Shown here: one piece after another, positions 54,478 through 63,877 of the stretch
Layout of the letters: every line of letters starts with the position of its first letter
How positions within the stretch are numbered: position 1 is the stretch's first letter
From: Roseateles depolymerans
GTDB taxonomy: Bacteria; Pseudomonadota; Gammaproteobacteria; Burkholderiales; Burkholderiaceae_C
Direction of reading: 5' to 3'
NCBI RefSeq assembly: GCF_003387155.1
Contig: NZ_QUMT01000005.1
Location: 62,001-126,000, forward strand
DNA: 64,000 nt
The notes under the pieces: model-generated
What the model was told of the DNA's origin: nothing
What the model saw: the letters and a program-made list of their open reading frames with translations, nothing else
The model's database searches: none
Made by a program: the position numbers and the translations under genes

Positions 54478-54718
54478 GTGAGCTTGGCGCGGGGCTGTGG
54501 GTGGGGTGAGTCCGGAGGTCTTGAGGGCTCAGCCCTCAAGACTCCCCTGCGGTGCTCGGAAGTCGGGGCGGGCCCAACTCGCTTCGCTCACCTTCGGCTC
54601 GCTACGCTCAAACAGCCGGTCCCTCTAGCTAGTCATTGACGCGCGCTTCGCGCGCCCCCGACTTCCTCCGCTCCTCGGCTCCTCCCACACCCCACCCACA
54701 GCCCCGCGCCAACCTCAC
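54478..54718. repeat. 241-bp palindromic element with 31-bp terminal inverted repeats
   Basis: Arms 54478-54508 and 54688-54718 are reverse complements with one mismatch; 25 bp of this are perfect. Inside lies a 25-nt near-perfect palindrome (54518-54542), a second nested inverted repeat (GGAAGTCGGGG near 54557 against CCCCGACTTCC near 54655), and a CGCGC-TTC-GCGCG hairpin near 54641. No coding sequence. It occupies most of the 430-bp gap between prlC and the M16 gene; the rest has GGGGTC iterations (54426-54450) and GGCGCA-type iterations (54800-54840). Confidence 0.9.
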
Positions 54719-54853
54719 TCCCATCACCACCCAGCACTTCGCGAGAACTCACGAGCGCGTGCCGGTACAGGTCGGCTATCCCAGCATCGCTGGGTGGGGC
54801 GCGGATGGCGCACGGCGCATGGCGCATCGCGCGTGGCGCCTCGCTCGAGACCG

Positions 54854-57688
54854 TCAGTCCTTCTTCGTTGCGGGTGGCGTCTTCGCTTCTTCTTTAAAGT
54901 CACCCGCGGTCGAGACCACGAATCCATCGGTTGCAATGCGCTTGCGCCACGCCGCGTTGACTTGCTCCACGGTCACGGCCTGCAGCGCCGCATCGCGCTC
55001 CGCCACCGTCTTCCAGGTGTCGCCACGCTCCGCCATGCCCAGCATGGCAGCCGCCAGGTTGCCGTCGTCGGCACGGCCCTGGCGCAGGCTCGCCAGAATG
55101 TCGGACTTGGCACGCGCCAGTTCCGCCTCCGTGATGCCGTCCCGGCCCATGCGGACCAGTTCTTCCTTCACCAGAGCCAGCACCTGGTCTCGGTTCTGCG
55201 GCGCGAAAGTGCCGCCAATGACCAGTTCGGCATCGTCCCCAAAATGCGGCGCGGAGAGGGACGCCCCAACGCCGTAGCTGAGGCCCGCCTTCTGGCGGAT
55301 GCTGACCGACAGTCGGTTCTCCAGCGAGCCACCGCCCAGGATATGGGTGGCCATCATCAGCGGCAGGTAGTCAGGGTCCCGGTCGTTGAGCGCAAAGTCC
55401 AGCCGCCAGCGCATGGCCGCATTGGCCTTGTCCTTGGCCATCGCATCAAAGCGCGCCGGCGGAATGTGGTCGGCCTTGGCCTCGTAACGGACATACGCCG
55501 GCGCCTGCGGCTTCTTCCAGGCCCCAAAGAGCTGGTCCACCGCCTTGTCCAGGCCCTCCGGCACCGCGCCCACCACCGCCACACGCGCATCGTTAGCCGA
55601 CCAGTACTGCGCATGGAAAGCCTTGACGTCCTCCAGCGTGGTGGCCTTGAGCTGCGCCAGTTGCTCGTCAATGCTCATCAGGTAGTCCGGGTCGCCCAGC
55701 TTGACGCCGCGCGCGCGGTTGTAATGCTCCCGCACCGCCGCCTGGCGCAAGGTCTCCAGGTCCTGCCGCTGCCCTTCCAGCCCAGCCAGCGAAGCCTTCT
55801 GGTCACGGTCGAAGGCATCCTGCGGCAGCAGCGGGTGCTGCATCAGGTCCGCCGCCATGCGCAGCACTTCCAGCAAAGTGTCCCTCTCGGCGGAGATGCG
55901 CAGGGTGGCGCCCTGGTCTTCGCTGCTGATGCTCAGGTTGGCCCGCAGTTGGACCAGGCGGTCCTGCAAGGCCTGCTTGGACAGCGTCGGCGTGCCTTCA
56001 TCCATCAGCCGCGCCACCAGGTCCGTGCCGCGGTGGCGGAAGGTCTCGTTGCGCTCGCCCCAGCGCAGCTGCATCTCCAGCTGCACGGTGTTGGCACGGG
56101 TGCGCTTGTTCAGCGCCATGAATTCAATGCCCGAAGGCAGGCGGCGCATCACCGTGCGCTCGCCCAGGTGCGCCGGAGTGGGATCAAACCGTTCGCCCTC
56201 GTCCACCTTGGGCGGCCCCTGCAGGCCGGCCAGGCGTGCGTCCAGGGGCGGCGCCGCCGGAATCTCGACACGCTCGGCCTGCTCCGCCGGCAGGTAGCGG
56301 CCCAAGGTGCGGTTGGCCGGCCGCAGGTAAGCCTTGCGCACGCGCTCGACGTCCGCCAGCGTGACCTTGGGGATGTCTTCCATCAGCTGGAACAGCAGGC
56401 GCCAGTCGGTCGCGCCCAGGCTGGAGATCTGCTGGATGAGCGCCTCCGGATTCTTCATCTGCTCCCGGTAGGACATGAGCGCCAGGTCCCGCACCCGCAC
56501 CAGCTCCGATTCCTCGAAAGGCTTGCCGCTGCGTCCCTCCACGATGTCCAGCAGACGCTGCTCGACCGCAGCCTTGTCTGCATCCGGCGGCAGCACCGCA
56601 TAGGCCCGTATGCCGCCAGGGTCGGCACCGCCCAGGCCGGTCAGGCCCGCCGCCAGGGCCAGCTTGGGCTCGACCAGGTCCTTGTAGAGCTGACCGCTGG
56701 GCTGCAGGGACAGCATCAGGCCCAGCACCAGCAGCGGCGCACTGTCCGGATGCGCCATCGCCGGCACGTGGTAGTAGCTCAGCAGAATCGGCTGCCCCCC
56801 AATACGCCGGACCACCACGGTGCGTTCGCCGTCCTGCGGCGGCTCGACGGTGTAGGGCTGCGGCACCGGAGTCGCCGGGTTGCGTAGGCCGCCAAAGAGC
56901 TGGCTGATGCGCGTGAGCGTGCGGGCCGCGTCAAAGCGGCCCGCTACCATCAGCGTCGCGTTGTCAGGCCGGTAGAAGCGCTTGTAGAAGGCCTGCAGCT
57001 TTTCAATGGGCACATTCTCGATGTCGCTCTTGGGCCCGATGGTGTCGTGACCATAGTTGTGCCAGTCATAGGCCGCGCCAAGCACCCGTTTGTTCAGCAC
57101 CTGGAAAGGCTCGTTCTCGCCGCGCTCGTATTCATTGCGCACCACCGTCATTTCCTTGTCCAGGTCGGACTTGGCAATGAAGCTGTTGAGCATGCGGTCG
57201 GCTTCCAGCGTCAAGGCGAAGTCCAGCGTCGCCGGGTCGGCATTGAAGTTGGAAAAGTAGTTGGTGCGGTCGCTGGTGGTCGTGCCGTTGAAACGCATGC
57301 CGCGCTTGGCAAAAACTTCCGCCAGGTCCCGGTGGCGGGGCGTGCCCTTGAACATCAGGTGTTCCAGCAAGTGCGCCATGCCGTATTCACCCGGCGATTC
57401 ATGACGGCTGCCGACACGGTAGGTGATGTTCACCGTGGTGGTGCTCTGCGCATCATCCGGAAACAGCAGCACCTGCAAGCCGTTGGGCAGTCGGTATTCG
57501 GAGATACCCCCCAGCTCCCGCACGAACTGCGCCTGTCCGGCGCGCGCGGGCAATGCCTTGGCTGCGGACACCGGAGCGGACTGCGGCGCCGCCGGGCCTG
57601 CCCGCTGCGCCCATGTCGGGGCGGATGTACAGGCCAGCAATGCGGCCAGGGCCAAGGTGTGAGGCAGTTTCAAAGGCACAGCAGACAT
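54854..57688 (-). CDS. M16-family zinc metalloprotease (insulinase/pitrilysin), two-domain
   Basis: 944-residue exported protease built from two M16 halves. Signal peptide (about residues 1-25, ending TWAQ). The first half carries the inverted zinc motif HLLEH with the distal Glu further on (NEYERGE region); the second half, beginning near residue 500, lacks HxxEH and is probably the structural half. The ATG at 57688 has AAGGAG at ideal spacing; an ATG six codons upstream (57706) is also in frame. Predicted periplasmic peptide degradation. Convergent with prlC. Confidence 0.93.
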   Translation of the reverse strand: MSAVPLKLPHTLALAALLACTSAPTWAQRAGPAAPQSAPVSAAKALPARAGQAQFVRELGGISEYRLPNGLQVLLFPDDAQSTTTVNITYRVGSRHESPGEYGMAHLLEHLMFKGTPRHRDLAEVFAKRGMRFNGTTTSDRTNYFSNFNADPATLDFALTLEADRMLNSFIAKSDLDKEMTVVRNEYERGENEPFQVLNKRVLGAAYDWHNYGHDTIGPKSDIENVPIEKLQAFYKRFYRPDNATLMVAGRFDAARTLTRISQLFGGLRNPATPVPQPYTVEPPQDGERTVVVRRIGGQPILLSYYHVPAMAHPDSAPLLVLGLMLSLQPSGQLYKDLVEPKLALAAGLTGLGGADPGGIRAYAVLPPDADKAAVEQRLLDIVEGRSGKPFEESELVRVRDLALMSYREQMKNPEALIQQISSLGATDWRLLFQLMEDIPKVTLADVERVRKAYLRPANRTLGRYLPAEQAERVEIPAAPPLDARLAGLQGPPKVDEGERFDPTPAHLGERTVMRRLPSGIEFMALNKRTRANTVQLEMQLRWGERNETFRHRGTDLVARLMDEGTPTLSKQALQDRLVQLRANLSISSEDQGATLRISAERDTLLEVLRMAADLMQHPLLPQDAFDRDQKASLAGLEGQRQDLETLRQAAVREHYNRARGVKLGDPDYLMSIDEQLAQLKATTLEDVKAFHAQYWSANDARVAVVGAVPEGLDKAVDQLFGAWKKPQAPAYVRYEAKADHIPPARFDAMAKDKANAAMRWRLDFALNDRDPDYLPLMMATHILGGGSLENRLSVSIRQKAGLSYGVGASLSAPHFGDDAELVIGGTFAPQNRDQVLALVKEELVRMGRDGITEAELARAKSDILASLRQGRADDGNLAAAMLGMAERGDTWKTVAERDAALQAVTVEQVNAAWRKRIATDGFVVSTAGDFKEEAKTPPATKKD

Positions 57689-58060
57689 CCGCAAGAACTC
57701 CTTCATGACATCAGGAACTGAACGCCAGAGACCACCACGCGTCAGAGGGCGGCCCCAAGGCTTGCAGCGATTCTCTGCGCGATTTGATGCTGCACGGTGA
57801 AGAGGCCCGCTCTGCCGGCGGCGCAACGCCATGACTTCCGACCCATGTCAGTGGACATGGGCAGCGCATTGAGCCGAACAGCGGCTCGTCCGGCCTTCCT
57901 GCAGTTCGTCGCGTCACAGATGCAGTGCAGCCCCGCCCCGTGACGGTTGGTCGCTTCCCGTTTGGTCCCGCGGGCGCCCTTGCCTAACCTGAAGTGCGTC
58001 TTCATCGACTGCGCCGCGTGTCGCGTCACCGCAGTCCCTTGCCCATCAGGAGCTGTCACC
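57689..58060. other. 372-bp gap upstream of the M16 gene
   Basis: Divergent promoter region without convincing coding sequence. It contains a perfect 8-bp dyad CCCATGTC-AGTG-GACATGGG at 57842-57861, a candidate operator for either flanking gene. Confidence 0.5.
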
Positions 58061-58573
58061 ATGCATTCATCCACCGTTCATTCCGCCTCCCGCCGCATCG
58101 CAGCGCTGCTGGGGCTTTGCGTCGCCGCGGCCTTCAGCGTCGCCCATGCGGCGCCCGCCGACGCCAGCCGCGCACCGGGTGCGCAAGCCGGCACCCCGGG
58201 CCTCGATACCCAGGTCAAGGCCGTCTGCCCTCAGATTGAAGCGCAGTTGGCGGAAACACTCGGCAAGTCCCAAGCGCGCTATCGCGACGTCGGCACCGCC
58301 GTCGTGAGCTTCCGCCTCAACGGCACGGTGATCGAGGACGTCCGCCAGTACGGCGGGCCGGTGGTCTACCGCAGCGACCTGCGTCGCGCCGTCCGCCACC
58401 TGAGCTGCGACAACGGCAGCAACAGCAAGACCTATGTGATGAAGGTGGCCTTCACCGACGGGTCGGCCAGTGCCAGCACCCTGGCGCAATCCGATGAGAC
58501 CGCGACCGATCGCTTGAAGCTCAGCGAAGTGGCCGCGGCCATCGCCGAGCGCCGCGTCGGCCCGAACGATTGA
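58061..58573 (+). CDS. Secreted protein with TonB C-terminal-like domain
   Basis: 170 residues. Signal peptide (about residues 1-31, ending AHA). The mature part has CPQIEAQLAETLGKSQARY, then GTAVVSFRLNGTVIEDVRQYGGPVVYRSDLRRAVRHLSC, which resembles the small beta-alpha TonB C-terminal/energy transducer-like fold seen in stand-alone periplasmic proteins; assignment is tentative. Two Cys could pair. AGGAG precedes the ATG. Convergent with the HIT gene. Confidence 0.7.
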   Translation: MHSSTVHSASRRIAALLGLCVAAAFSVAHAAPADASRAPGAQAGTPGLDTQVKAVCPQIEAQLAETLGKSQARYRDVGTAVVSFRLNGTVIEDVRQYGGPVVYRSDLRRAVRHLSCDNGSNSKTYVMKVAFTDGSASASTLAQSDETATDRLKLSEVAAAIAERRVGPND

Positions 58574-58604
58574 TCCAGCGGATTCACCGGACGCTGCCGC
58601 TGAT

Positions 58605-59045
58605 TCACGCCAGGGCGCGGACCGCCTCACGCACGAGCGCATCGAGCTCGGGGAGCGGTACGGCCAGACGCGCCTCGGCCGTTTCAGTGCCAGTCAAAGT
58701 CCGGCGACGTTCGCCCCACACCGGATTGGGAAAGTGGCTGTCCCAATCAAAGCGGGCAATGACATGCCAGTGCAGATGCGGCACCACATTGCCAAGCGTC
58801 GCCAGGTTGATCTTGGTCGGCGACAGGGCCCGTCGCAGCGTCTGTTCCACCGCCACGACCACCGCCATGATCGCGTCCCGATCCGCAGGCGGCAGGTCAC
58901 TGAATTCCGCCACGTGATCGGTCCAGATGACGCGGTAGAACGCCGGGAAATCCGGCTCGACTGCGCGGATGACACGCCAGCGCTCAGCGCTGGCCACGGA
59001 CAGTCCGCCAATGTCGCGGCACAAGGGGCAATCAGGGTGTTCCAT
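58605..59045 (-). CDS. HIT-family (histidine triad) protein
   Basis: 146-residue nucleotide-binding protein. The HIT motif is HLHWHVIARF; the N-terminal CPLC could bind zinc. The segment FPAFYRVIWTDHVAEFSDL is typical of the family in betaproteobacteria. Acts as a nucleoside phosphoramidase or hydrolase; substrate unknown. A TTG two codons upstream is an alternative start. Confidence 0.9.
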   Translation of the reverse strand: MEHPDCPLCRDIGGLSVASAERWRVIRAVEPDFPAFYRVIWTDHVAEFSDLPPADRDAIMAVVVAVEQTLRRALSPTKINLATLGNVVPHLHWHVIARFDWDSHFPNPVWGERRRTLTGTETAEARLAVPLPELDALVREAVRALA

Positions 59046-59115
59046 GGGCAAAGGCGGACCGGGCCGCTGGCTAAGATCGGCTCGACTCTAGCCGAGCCCA
59101 GCCCCAGGAGACTTC

Positions 59116-60111
59116 ATGGCCCTTCGCCCGACCTCTGTCCGCCGCCGCACCCTGCTGCTCGGCAGCGCCGCCACCACGCTGCTGGCCGCCACCCCCACCC
59201 AGGTTCGCGCGGACACCTGGCCGGCCAAGCCGATCCGATGGGTGGTGGCCTATCCGGCCGGCGGCGGCTCGGACTTTCTGGCCCGGCAGCTCGCGCCGGT
59301 GCTGGGGCGCCAACTCGGCCAGACCCTGGTCATCGACAACCGGCCCGGCGCCGCCGGCGTGATCGGCACCGACAACGCCGCCAAGTCACCCCCCGACGGC
59401 TACACACTGCTGACGGGTGACAACGGCGCCATGGTCTTCAACGGCGCGCTCTACAAGAAGCTGCCGTATGCACCGTCGGACTTCACGCCCGTGGCCTTCA
59501 TGGCCCGCTTCCCGCTGCTGCTGGTGGTGAATCCGCAAGCCGGCTTCAGCTCGGTGCAGGACTGGTTGAAGAAGATGCAGGCCAAGCCGGGTCAGTACAG
59601 CTACGCCTCACCGGGAGTGGGCAGTCCGCACCACCTGGCCATGGAACTGCTCAAGGACCGGACCCACAGCTACATCGTGCATGTGCCCTACCGGGGCACC
59701 GCCTTCTCCACGCAGGACATCATCGGCGGCGTGGTGCCCATGGGCATCCTGGACACCGCCGCTGCCCTGCCCCATCTGCGCAGCGGACGGCTGAAGGCCC
59801 TGGCGGTGCTGTCCGGCAAACGCGTCGCCGCGCTGCCGGAGGTGCCGACCTTCGAGGAGACCGGCGTGAAAGGCGTGGACGTGAGCGCCTGGCAGGGCCT
59901 CTTCGTGCCCAAGGGCACGCCGGAGCCCATCGTCCAGCGACTGGCCACCGAAACGCTCAAGGCCCTCGCGCAGCCTGACGTCAAGACCAAACTGGAAGAG
60001 TTCGGGCTGGAAGTCGTCCCCACCGACGGACCGACGCTGGCCCGCTTCATCCAGCAGGAAACCACGCAGTGGCATGGCTTGATTCGCAGCCGCGGCATCT
60101 CCGCCGAGTAG
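59116..60111 (+). CDS. Bug-family (TTT system) periplasmic substrate-binding protein
   Basis: 331-residue tripartite-tricarboxylate-transporter receptor of the Bug family, greatly expanded in Burkholderiales. The signal peptide begins with RRRTLLLGSAAT, a Tat-like motif. Family segments: WPAKPIRWVVAYPAGGGSDFLAR, DNRPGAAGVIGTD, YASPGVGSPHHLAMELL and VPTFEETG. Ligand unknown, usually a carboxylate. No membrane components are adjacent. AGGAGA precedes the ATG. Confidence 0.92.
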   Translation: MALRPTSVRRRTLLLGSAATTLLAATPTQVRADTWPAKPIRWVVAYPAGGGSDFLARQLAPVLGRQLGQTLVIDNRPGAAGVIGTDNAAKSPPDGYTLLTGDNGAMVFNGALYKKLPYAPSDFTPVAFMARFPLLLVVNPQAGFSSVQDWLKKMQAKPGQYSYASPGVGSPHHLAMELLKDRTHSYIVHVPYRGTAFSTQDIIGGVVPMGILDTAAALPHLRSGRLKALAVLSGKRVAALPEVPTFEETGVKGVDVSAWQGLFVPKGTPEPIVQRLATETLKALAQPDVKTKLEEFGLEVVPTDGPTLARFIQQETTQWHGLIRSRGISAE

Positions 60112-60400
60112 CCTGACCGAATCGTGACGAGTCGCACGGAGCCCTGCATTTGTCCGCAATGCGGACCAACGAGTCCGGTACCAGTGCTACCGGACAGTGT
60201 CACAAAGGCGTCAAAGCGCCGCGCATTACTTCACGTGGAAGCCCAATAGCATTAGGTTATTCCCGCGATAGTCGTCTGTGAGGCGCGCTAATCGCCTTAC
60301 GGCAGCTTACAGTTTGATTTAAACCAAAAAATCAATCCGAAGGCACCGCCTCTTTTGCCGGTGCTTCTCGCCACCTTTTCTGTTGGTGTAGGCCTGCGCT

Positions 60401-62332
60401 ATGAACCCACAATCGTCTGTCCGGACGACGGTCGCCCGTCGTGTGTCCCTGCTTGCCAGCCTGGGCATCGCCGCCCTGCTGGTGGTGATCTGCGGCGCCC
60501 TGTCCTGGGTGCTGACCGAGCAGGCCCGCAAACGCACCGACGATTACATGGCCAGCGAAGCCGCTTCGGTGGCCCGCGTGGCCGACGCCCTGGACCGCAC
60601 CGCCCGCGACTCCGCCAACCGTCTGTATGACGTGCTGGCCTCGGACCTGCCCGACGGCAAGTTCACCCTGGACGCCGATGGCGAGCTGTCGCACGACGGC
60701 CGCAAGATCAACGGCAACCTGGACCTGCCGGACAGCTTCACGCGCCGCACCGGCGGTGTCGCCACCATCTTCGCCAAGAAGGGCACCGACTTCATCCGCA
60801 TCACCACCTCGCTGAAGAAGCAGGACGGCAGCCGCGCCATGGGCACCCTGCTGGACACCGCCGGCACCGCCTATGCCAAGGCCAGCGCCGGCGAGACCTA
60901 TGTCGGCCCGGCCACGCTGTTCGGCGTCCCCTACATGACCCGCTACACCCCGGTGAAGGACGCTGGCGGCAAGATCGTGGGCATTCTGTTCATCGGCTTT
61001 GACATGCGCGGCCTGCAGGAAGAACTCGTGCAACTGGCCGGCGCGGTGAAGCTGTTCGACACCGGCGGCCTGTATCTGCTGGACCCGGGCAAGACGCCCG
61101 CCGATGCCATGCTCAAGGGCCACCCGACCGCCAAGGGCAAGAAGCTCGCGGACGTGCTCAAGCCCGACGCGGCAGAAGCCCTGGTCAAGCGCCTGGCCGA
61201 AGACAAGGACGGCGTGCTGGAAGAGCTGCCCGGCGTCTTCAGCACCGACCACAAGGACGCCTTCGCCGTGGCGCAGCGCTCCAAGGCCACCGGCTGGTAT
61301 GTGGTGGCCGAAGCCTCCCGTTCCACCGCCCTGGCGTCCCACTACCGCACGCTGTGGGCCCTGTGGGGCCTGATGGCACTGGCCGTGGTGCTGCTGGGCC
61401 TGGGCGTGACCTGGCTGCTGGGCCGCTGGGTCGGCCAGCCGATGGCACAGCTGAACCGGGCCGTGGCCGCAGTGGCCGGTGGCGACCTGACCCACCCGGT
61501 GCGGGTGAACCAGCAGGACGACATGGGCGCCCTGGCCGCCAGCGTGGAGCAGATGCGCCAGCAACTGGCCAGCACCATCACGGAAGTGCGCCACGCCAGC
61601 GACAGTATCGGCACCGCCAGTGCCGAAGTGGCCGCCGGCAGCCGCGACCTGTCTTCGCGTACCGAGCAGTCCGCCAGCCACCTGCAGGAGACTGCTTCGG
61701 CCCTGGAAGAGCTGGCCGGCTCGATGAGCCAGACCGCCGCATCGGCCCAGCAGGCGCATCAGCTGGTGGGTGAGTCGGACCAGGCCGCCCAGCGCGGTGG
61801 CGCCGTGGTGCAGCAGGTCGTGACCACGATGGACGAGATCAGCAGCGCCAGCCGCCAGATCAGCGACATCATCGGCACCATCGACTCGATCGCCTTCCAG
61901 ACCAACATCCTGGCGCTCAATGCCGCCGTGGAAGCCGCCCGTGCCGGCGAACAGGGCCGCGGCTTTGCCGTGGTGGCCTCGGAAGTGCGGCAACTGGCGC
62001 AGCGCAGCGCCGAGGCGGCCAAGCAGATCAAGAGCCTGATCACCACCAGCGGCGAACGGGTGGAATCCGGCGCGCGACTGGTGAGTGACACCGGCGCCGC
62101 CATGCAGGCCATCGTCACCAGCGTGCGCCGCGTGACCGACATCATTGGCGAGATCTCCACCGCCGCTCATGAGCAGGCACAGGGCGTCTCCCGCATCAAT
62201 GGCGCCGTGGCGCAGCTGGACCAGGGCACGCAGCAGAACGCCGCGCTGGTCGAGGAAAGCACCGCCGCTGCGGAAAGCCTGCGCGAGCAGGCCCACCGTT
62301 TGGTGGAACAGGTCGGCCGCTTCCGCGTCTGA
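60401..62332 (+). CDS. Methyl-accepting chemotaxis protein
   Basis: 643-residue chemoreceptor: TM1 (about 18-38), periplasmic Cache-type sensor domain ([21 protein letters not shown] and [13 protein letters not shown]), TM2 (about 313-335), HAMP and a signalling domain with the conserved hairpin [19 protein letters not shown] and [12 protein letters not shown]. It contains no visible C-terminal receptor-tethering pentapeptide. The upstream 289-bp gap includes a small dyad (TTGATTT/AAATCAA at 60315-60334). Terminator follows. Confidence 0.94.
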   Translation: MNPQSSVRTTVARRVSLLASLGIAALLVVICGALSWVLTEQARKRTDDYMASEAASVARVADALDRTARDSANRLYDVLASDLPDGKFTLDADGELSHDGRKINGNLDLPDSFTRRTGGVATIFAKKGTDFIRITTSLKKQDGSRAMGTLLDTAGTAYAKASAGETYVGPATLFGVPYMTRYTPVKDAGGKIVGILFIGFDMRGLQEELVQLAGAVKLFDTGGLYLLDPGKTPADAMLKGHPTAKGKKLADVLKPDAAEALVKRLAEDKDGVLEELPGVFSTDHKDAFAVAQRSKATGWYVVAEASRSTALASHYRTLWALWGLMALAVVLLGLGVTWLLGRWVGQPMAQLNRAVAAVAGGDLTHPVRVNQQDDMGALAASVEQMRQQLASTITEVRHASDSIGTASAEVAAGSRDLSSRTEQSASHLQETASALEELAGSMSQTAASAQQAHQLVGESDQAAQRGGAVVQQVVTTMDEISSASRQISDIIGTIDSIAFQTNILALNAAVEAARAGEQGRGFAVVASEVRQLAQRSAEAAKQIKSLITTSGERVESGARLVSDTGAAMQAIVTSVRRVTDIIGEISTAAHEQAQGVSRINGAVAQLDQGTQQNAALVEESTAAAESLREQAHRLVEQVGRFRV

Positions 62333-62370
62333 CGCAGCGCCGTCGGGCGGGAGCCCGGCCTAGACGCAAC

Positions 62371-62402
62371 ATGGGACCGCCGAGGCGGTCCCATTTGTTT
62401 TG
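62371..62402 (+). terminator. Intrinsic terminator of the chemoreceptor gene
   Basis: 11-bp stem ATGGGACCGCC / GGCGGTCCCAT with a tight loop followed by a T-rich tract, 39 bp after the stop codon. Confidence 0.88.
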
Positions 62403-62453
62403 GTGCAGGGTTCGGCGCATCGGCCCACACAGCGTCACAGCGTCACAGCGTGC

Positions 62454-63779
62454 TCAGCGAGATTTGAACCAGCGCCCCAGCACCGCCCGCTCTTCTTCGG
62501 TGATGCCCGTTGCGTTGTTCAGCGGCATGGCCTTTTGCACCACAGCTTGCTGGTAGATGTCCTGCGCATGCTGCTCGATCAGCTCCGGCGTGTGCAGCTG
62601 GATGCGCTTGGGCGCCAGCGCGGCGTTGTGGCAGGACTGACAGCGGTTGTGGATGATGGACTGCACCTGCTCAAAGCTGGGTGGCCCGTCGGGCGCCGCA
62701 GTGCCAGCGCTTGCCACAGCGCTTGCCCCAGCACTTGGGCCCGCACTTGAGCCAATGCTCGACCCTGCGCTTGAGCCAGTGTTGGCGCCCAAGGCCGACG
62801 CTGACGCTGACGCTGACGTCGATGACGATGCCGACACCGGCAAGGACGACGGCGCCAGCCCAACGATCAACCCCATCAGCAGCACCCCCACCCCCACCAG
62901 CAGCGGCCACGCATTCACCCCCTTGTGGCGCTTCACGAACCAGGTGCGCACCAGCGCCCCCACCAGCATCAGTGCGATCAGCACCAGCCAGTTCCACGCA
63001 TGGCTGTAGAGCATGCCGTAGTGGTTGGACAGCATCGCGATCAGCACCGGCAGCGTGAAGTAGGTGTTGTGCACGCTGCGTTGCTTGCCACGCTGACCGA
63101 AGATCGGGTCCACCGGCCGTCCGGCACGCATGTCCTCGATGACCTGTTTCTGGCCGGGAATGATCCAGAAGAAGACGTTGGCCGTCATCATCGTGGCCAT
63201 CATCGCGCCGACGATCAGGAAGGCCGCACGCCCCGCAAACAGCTGGCAGGCCCCCCACGCGGCCACCGCGATCACCACCGCCACCAGGCCCAGCACCCGC
63301 CCGTCGTGGCCGATGCTGCCATCGGCCTGGCGGCCAAAGCGCCGGCAGATCTGGTCGTACAGCAGCCAGCCTCCCGCCAGAAAGCACAAAGCGCCGGTCA
63401 CCGCGGCCGGGGCGCTCCAGTCATGCACCCGTTTGTCGATCAGGTAGGTGTCGGCATTCAAGAGGTAGAGCAGCGCAAACAGCGCAAAGCCGCTCATCCA
63501 GGTCCAGTAGCTTTCCCAATAGAACCAGTGCAGGTGCTTGGGCAGGTGGGCCGGCGCCACCAGGTATTTCTGCGGGTTGTAGAAGCCCCCGCCGTGCACC
63601 GCCCATAGTTCACCACCCACGCCCCGGGCGCGCAGGTCGTCGCTGGTGGGCGGCACCAGATGGTTGTCCAGCCAGACGAAATAGAACGAGGCGCCAATCC
63701 AGGCAATGGCCACCACCACATGCAGCCAGCGCAGCAGCAGGTTGGCCCAGTCGAGCAGATAACTGTCCATCAGAGACAT
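62454..63779 (-). CDS. puuD: Urate hydroxylase PuuD (membrane urate oxidase with cytochrome c domain)
   Basis: Oxidises urate to 5-hydroxyisourate and passes electrons to a c-type cytochrome. 441 residues: seven to eight membrane helices in the N-terminal urate oxidase domain (WLHVVVAIAWIGASFYFVWLD, GFYNPQKYLVAPAHLPKHLHWFYWESY), a Ser/Ala-rich linker (~308-365) of repeated GSSAG-type units, and a C-terminal cytochrome c domain with haem motif CQSCH and a distal Met (KAMPLNN). Together with the xdhC-like gene to the right this indicates purine catabolism. An alternative start lies three codons in (63770). Confidence 0.9.
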   Translation of the reverse strand: MSLMDSYLLDWANLLLRWLHVVVAIAWIGASFYFVWLDNHLVPPTSDDLRARGVGGELWAVHGGGFYNPQKYLVAPAHLPKHLHWFYWESYWTWMSGFALFALLYLLNADTYLIDKRVHDWSAPAAVTGALCFLAGGWLLYDQICRRFGRQADGSIGHDGRVLGLVAVVIAVAAWGACQLFAGRAAFLIVGAMMATMMTANVFFWIIPGQKQVIEDMRAGRPVDPIFGQRGKQRSVHNTYFTLPVLIAMLSNHYGMLYSHAWNWLVLIALMLVGALVRTWFVKRHKGVNAWPLLVGVGVLLMGLIVGLAPSSLPVSASSSTSASASASALGANTGSSAGSSIGSSAGPSAGASAVASAGTAAPDGPPSFEQVQSIIHNRCQSCHNAALAPKRIQLHTPELIEQHAQDIYQQAVVQKAMPLNNATGITEEERAVLGRWFKSR

Positions 63780-63877
63780 TCTTCAGACACCGGATCACCA
63801 CAGCGGGCGCTGTGATCCGGCCGAGCGTCGCGCTTGTGTGTCCTGGGCGCCGCGGCGACGGGGTGAAAGTGTATACG

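Noticed and set aside
54478..54718. Insertion sequence with its own transposase
   Set aside because: Only 241 bp long with no coding frame; at most a non-autonomous element.
60180..60334. A sigma-28 (flagellar) promoter for the chemoreceptor gene
   Set aside because: I found only partial matches to TAAA-N15-GCCGATAA with wrong spacing.
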